A stretch of DNA of 64,000 nt from Uloborus plumipes (taxonomy: Eukaryota > Arthropoda > Arachnida > Araneae > Uloboridae): the NCBI GenBank assembly GCA_038373865.1, contig JAXGGA010002932.1, positions 47,985-111,984 of the forward strand, written 5' to 3'. A program made the position numbers and the translations under genes. Shown piece by piece: positions 50,201 to 56,200 of this stretch (positions are counted from its first letter, which is position 1; every line of letters begins with the position of its first letter). Below the pieces are notes generated by a model. That model did not search any database. It worked only from the letters and a program-made list of their open reading frames with translations, and was not told the DNA's origin.

Positions 50201-53200
50201 TATAGAATAAAAACTCAAAATAAAAACTCATCTCAAAGCAAAAGAGATTACGAAAACTTGTAAAAGGAAAAACTTAACGTTCTGGTGAAAGAAATGTGAA
50301 CAGCAAAAAAGGAATAAATAACCGACAGTGGTGTCGGTTGGAAATGTTTTTTTAAAGCAAAGACAATTAGGTTTGAATTTTACATTCACACTATAACATA
50401 CATAGAACTTATTAGATGATGGGAAACGTGAAAATAGAAAGTAAAAACTACAGTTTTCATTATTGAAACTTAATTTTTATTTCCAAGGAAGGGACCTGGA
50501 CCTGAAGACCACTGACTTCCTACGCCACTGATATAAATTATTACTTTATGACACTCGAACGTCGAAAAAACAACTATTTTAAGATGTCTGGCTCCTTGTT
50601 ATTGAGCATCACACTTGTACTGGAAAAAATAGTGATTTTTAAGTCATTTTCGACCAATTTCAATCAAATCAATCATGAAAAAAAAGTTTTTGACCTCACT
50701 ATTTCCAATTTTAACAAATACCGGTGTGAAGGAAGTATATGACAAGACAAGTAATCCTGCCAAGTTTTAGATTTCTACTTCAAAAATTATACGCAATACA
50801 GAGCTGTTAAAAAATGAAAAAAAAAAAAAAAAAATTTTTACTTGCAACTTCTTTTCTAATTTTTGTAGAACAAAAATTCAAAAACTACTGTGAAGACAAA
50901 AAAAAGAGCTTTCCATTGATATATTACATGTCATACTTACCGACAGGTTTAACTTTCTGATTTCCCTAAAATGGTTAAAAAATCACTATTTTTACCAGCA
51001 AAAATGGGATGCGCAATAGAAAACGCAACTACTCTCAGCTGCCAGACACCCTACATGCTGTTAGAAGAGCATATATTAAAGAGCCAGACGTCTTAAAATT
51101 GTCACTCGAGAACATTGCTAGCTCTTAGACTATAAAATCGAAATATGAATTCCATCATAGTATATCACATTATTCGTTTCAGGTGTTTCCTGGCGAGGAG
51201 TTCTACCCCATCGCCTCCATGTCTCTCTCTGTCCCTATTCTAACGTGCAGCGGTTTGACGAAAAGGTATTTCATACTACTTTTAATCAAAATGCATTTTA
51301 AGTTGTAATATAGTAAACCCTGAAACGGTTTTTATTAATCTATTTAATAATGCTGCAGATTAGCTACACAGCTTTTATTATGTTTTAACATCTCGCTGGA
51401 TTATACTCCGTTACTTTTAAATAGACACATCTAGTCGAGAAATCTGGCTTCGTCTCCATGGAAACCGTACGAAAAAAACTCTTTTTTTTACGCACTGCAG
51501 TTGAGGCATTTCATTTATTTTATGTTTATCGAATGAGGTTTAAGTTTTTATTTATGTCCTTATGTCTTGGTTATTTCTACACGTTTTTAAAAAGATTTAG
51601 GCATACATCAGTAAAATTGGGCATCAGTAGATCTCAATTAATAGTTTGAATGATACTTACAAAAATTTTATCATTTTATAATAACAAGAGGTATTTTTGA
51701 AAATCCACGAATATTACAATAAAAGTATCAAATGTTGAAAATGGCTTGTATAATTTTTTTTGTTGATCTTTGGAGCTACTTATTTTTGACAGAAGTTAAC
51801 CATTTGTCTAGGAACTTAGTTAAAATACTACTAGATCTGTGGCGCTGCAAACTGTGAAAATATTTTATCATTTCACTTTGCCCCCACATTCCCCTACTTA
51901 ATTCTATATTTGTCCACTAGTTAAACGTGATCATTTTCTGAGTTACTGCGAAACGTTTCATTTAAGCTTTGGGATTGCCCCCCCCCCCCCAAATAAAAAC
52001 ATCAGCAGAACCATAAAAGTTCTCCCAGTGGCTTTTTTTAAATTACTGGAGACATCAATGAAAATATTTTAATTTTATGTACACTGCAAAAAATAAATTG
52101 TTGTTTTTACAGTGTAATACAAGCAGCAGAAATTCCAGTTTGACACTGTAAAATGCACAGCAATAAACTGTAAAAGTGCTAATTTTACCGTTTATTACGA
52201 CAGTTTTGCAGTTTATTGCCGTAACATATAGCTATATTATGCAATAAAACAACGACATGATACTGGCAGCAGTGGTTCCAGTTTAAAACTGTAAAATGCA
52301 CAGTAATAAACTGTAAAATGTACAGTAATAAACTGCAAAATTAGCAATTTGTCAGTTCCAGAGCAGCTTATTCACTGGTTGAATTAATGTATTTTTTGCT
52401 GTCAAAGCCTGATTGTAAAAGTGCTCTTTTTGACCCATTTTACCCCACCTGACCCTATTGTAAAAACAACAGTTCAGAACTGGCAGCAGAGATTCTAGTT
52501 TAATACTGTAAAATGCACGGTAATAAACTGTAAAATTAGTAATTTTACGGTTTGTTACTGCAAAGCAGCAATTTTACAGTTTATTAGTGTAAAATAAGCA
52601 CTTTTACAGTTTGTAACTATAAAATTAGCTGTAGTAAACTGTAAAACTAGCAATTTTACAGTTTATTACTGTGAAATTAGCCATTTTTAAGATTCATTAC
52701 TATAAAATTTGCTGTATTATACTTTAAAAACAACTTCCATTTTTTAGTGTATAAATTTCTGAAAAAAAATTATGTGCTAAAATGTTCATTTACAAGTTAT
52801 TCTGCGCATTTGCGTGAGCTCACGATATGAAAAAGTTGAGCCGAAAGTTTGGAGCATGGTTTTTGCCTTTCTAGGTTCTTGGTCCCCGGATGGAGAATGG
52901 GCTGGATCTTGATCCACGACCGGAATGAAGTTTTTGGATCCTCGGTAAGTCACAAGATTTACAGTCTATCAGAAATTCTATCTTTTCAACAAATATTATT
53001 TTTCACCTCAATAATTTATAAATATTCTGCATAGGGTAAGTGCTCCAGTAGTCGGCCATTTAAGAGATCTTTTGTTGATCTTGGCTAACCTAGAACTTTC
53101 AGCTATTAATACAGCAACAAAAACGAGGTAAAACTTTAGAATGAACCTTTCTGATAGCGAATCATCTACTTATTTCAGAAATTTAAAAAAAAATTATGTT

Positions 53201-56200
53201 AAAACCCAAGCTGTTGTCAACACTAGTAAATGCTCCAGTAGTCGGCCACAGAAGCTGAAAAATGAGCAGAATCGCAATCTTAGATGACGGGCACACCATT
53301 CAAAATGAAATGACTCATTACTCATTCAAAAAAAGTACCCGAAACTTAACTGCCACTGGTTGATGATGGTGGATAGGTACATGAATGTGTGAATGCGCCA
53401 TATCTGATTTTGAATTAAAAATGTACTATTTATGAGGAGTTTTATGTCATTGTGGCCGACTACTGGAGACTGGCCGACTACTGGAGCACTTACCCTATGT
53501 TTGAGACAAATACAGCACATATTTTTTTTCTTGTCGACCAGATTCGTCAGGGATTACAGTCTCTATGCCAAAGAATTATGGGGAGCAATACCATCATCCA
53601 GGGCGCCATACCGAGAATTCTGAAGGAAACTCCGCAGAAGTTTTTCAGTGAAGTTATTAACTCCGTTAAAGTGAGTAGAAATAATTCATGGATTTTATTT
53701 TCTACTTTTTTCCAGTGTGAACGAATTATGTTGATGGAAGATGGGGCTATTTATGAAAAATTACATTTTTCAAAATTAACAATTTGGAAGCTTGTTTTGA
53801 AAATGACAGTTACATGAGGAGCGAACAATATATTTTATATTAGAACTTGTGTTAAAAGATTACTTTTCCCTTTTAGTAGTGTTGTGTCTTGAGCCTGGCG
53901 ACCAGTATTTAGAACTTTTTAACCAGCTGTGTATCCACACGTTCATGTACTAATACCAAATAATTGTTCGTTGTGTTGGAACAACATCCAATTAATTACT
54001 GATAAATGCGACAAGTATAGTGCCATACGCTTTTTAAAATCACATTCATTCCGAGAACGTTTGATTTTATAAAGCGGTTGATTTTGTAAACCGACATACC
54101 TACACTTTAAGAGAAAAACATTAAAAGTTTTGATTCTATAAAAAAGAAAAGAATTACTGCATTTATATACAATGTTGAGTTTCAAAATATCGTTAACTAA
54201 ATACGATTTACATCTTTATTTGCACAAGGATTTTAAAATATTGATCTATTTCTGTTTTATCAATATCATTTGAAAGTAAAAATTTAACGTCGTTTATATA
54301 TTTTATTTTAAAGTTCTTGTAACTTTCAACACTATTCCCCATTTGTTTTAAGGCATCAAGTGCTTTTCTAACATAAATTGAAGATGAAAATTTGAAACTG
54401 GTTTTTTCATCTTTTGAAACTTTTTCACTTCTAAGTACTACGTAACTATGGAATTTATGCTATGGAATAACTCTGGAAATGGTTAAATATGGTTAACTAT
54501 GGAATAACTATGGTTAACTATGGAATAACTCTGAAGCAAGTTTCAATATAAATATGACTGTCATTTTCAACTTCTAACATACGTTTTCCTAAATAATGAT
54601 TTTATAAAACGGCGATAGCGATTCATTAAAGGAAGGTTTTAACATGTTTTGATATTGTAAGGATTCGGTTCCAGAAAATTTGATTTTAAAAAGTGTCTGA
54701 TTTTATAATCCAGCGATTTTATTAGGGGCGGGCACTGTAGTAAATTAAATTCTTATGACTTTACCCCATACATGGGGCACAGAAATAATGAATGCTTTTT
54801 TCTCATGAAATGTTTTCTTTTTGACTGTTAAAACTATTTTTCTCTGAATGGATAAATACACGAATGAATAAACCAATAAATGGCACGTACATGAAGTATT
54901 CAAAAGAATAAATTAATAAATGAATTAACCCATTAATGCCTAGCGTCCCTTTTCAGGGACGGTCCAAAAAGTGTCTGAATTGACCAAAACTGAGCATTTC
55001 AACCAACTAATAGCGTTTAATTATTACTTTGGTATAGTTTCAATTCATTATTAACAGATTGCAGCACATAAACATTGTAAAGTGTGTTCTGTAGCCGTGT
55101 AACCGGTACATAAAATATCTTTGGGAAAAAAATGTCAGGCATTAATGGGTTAATGTATGATGAAACAAAAATTTAAGACTCAATAAATGTATAAATCAAT
55201 GAATATGTAAATGAGCTAGTGAATAAGTAAGTGAAATAAATTGTTTCACTTTGCCCCACAAGCGCTTAACAAATTGTACTGCAAATTTTACATCAACGTA
55301 TGTCTATTCACTGCAAAAAATAACCTGTTGTTTTAATAGTACAATACTAGTAGCAGAGGTTCCAGTTTAAAACTGTAAAAACACAGAAATTAACTGTACA
55401 GTAACCATTTTACAGTTTATAACTGTAATACTAACAATTTTACAGTTTATTTCTGTAAAAATTAGTAATATTATCATAAAATTAGCTGTATTATAATGTG
55501 AAAACAGCAGTATAATACTGGCAGAAGACGTTTCAGTTTAAAACTAAAATGCACAGTAATAAACGGTAAAATATACAATTTTTAAGTTTATTACTGTAAA
55601 GAAACAATTTTAGTTTATTACCACAGTTTTACTGTTTATTCCCACACAATTAGCAATATTGTACTGTAAAAACAACAGTATAATATACTGGCAGCAGATG
55701 TTTCAGTTTAAAACTAAAATGAACGGTAATAAACTGTAAAATATACAATTTTTAAGTTTATTATTGTAAAGAAACAATTTTAGTTTATTACCACAGTTTT
55801 ACTGTTTATTCCCACACAATTAGCAATATTGTACTGTAAAAACAACAGTATAATATACTGGCAGCAGATGTTTCAGTTTAAAATAATAAAATGCACAGTA
55901 ATAAACTGAAATTAGCTATTTTACAGTTTATTACCGTAAACCAGCAATTTTACAGTCTACTACTGCAAAATTAGCAATTTCACAGTTCATTACTGTACAA
56001 TTAGCTGCAGTATACTGTAAAAACGGCATCTATTTTTTAGTGTTGTGAAATAAATAAGTACTGCTCGGCACATCACTAAGTTTCAACAATATTTGAAATA
56101 TAAGTTGCAAAGCCTTATTTTTTTATAACAGCCAAAATTATTTTTTATGCAAAACCAGCCAAATCCAAACTATAATTTTGAATTTTCCCCTCCCTGCACC

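Larger units (their letters stand above)
48050..51182 (+). other. TAT: TAT intron 5
   Basis: 3.1 kb. It contains a Harbinger-like MITE (48285-48587), a CACTG-element fragment (49183-49415), a foldback with AGTA flanks (49502-50099) and a GACGTC-ended foldback (50577-51098). 48600-49180 and 50105-50570 show nothing recognisable. Confidence 0.85.
51266..52874 (+). other. TAT: TAT intron 6
   Basis: 1.6 kb with a dispersed repeat copy (51399-51660) and a full CACTG element (52082-52749). 51660-52080 is AT-rich with a C run near 51980 and no gene. Confidence 0.85.
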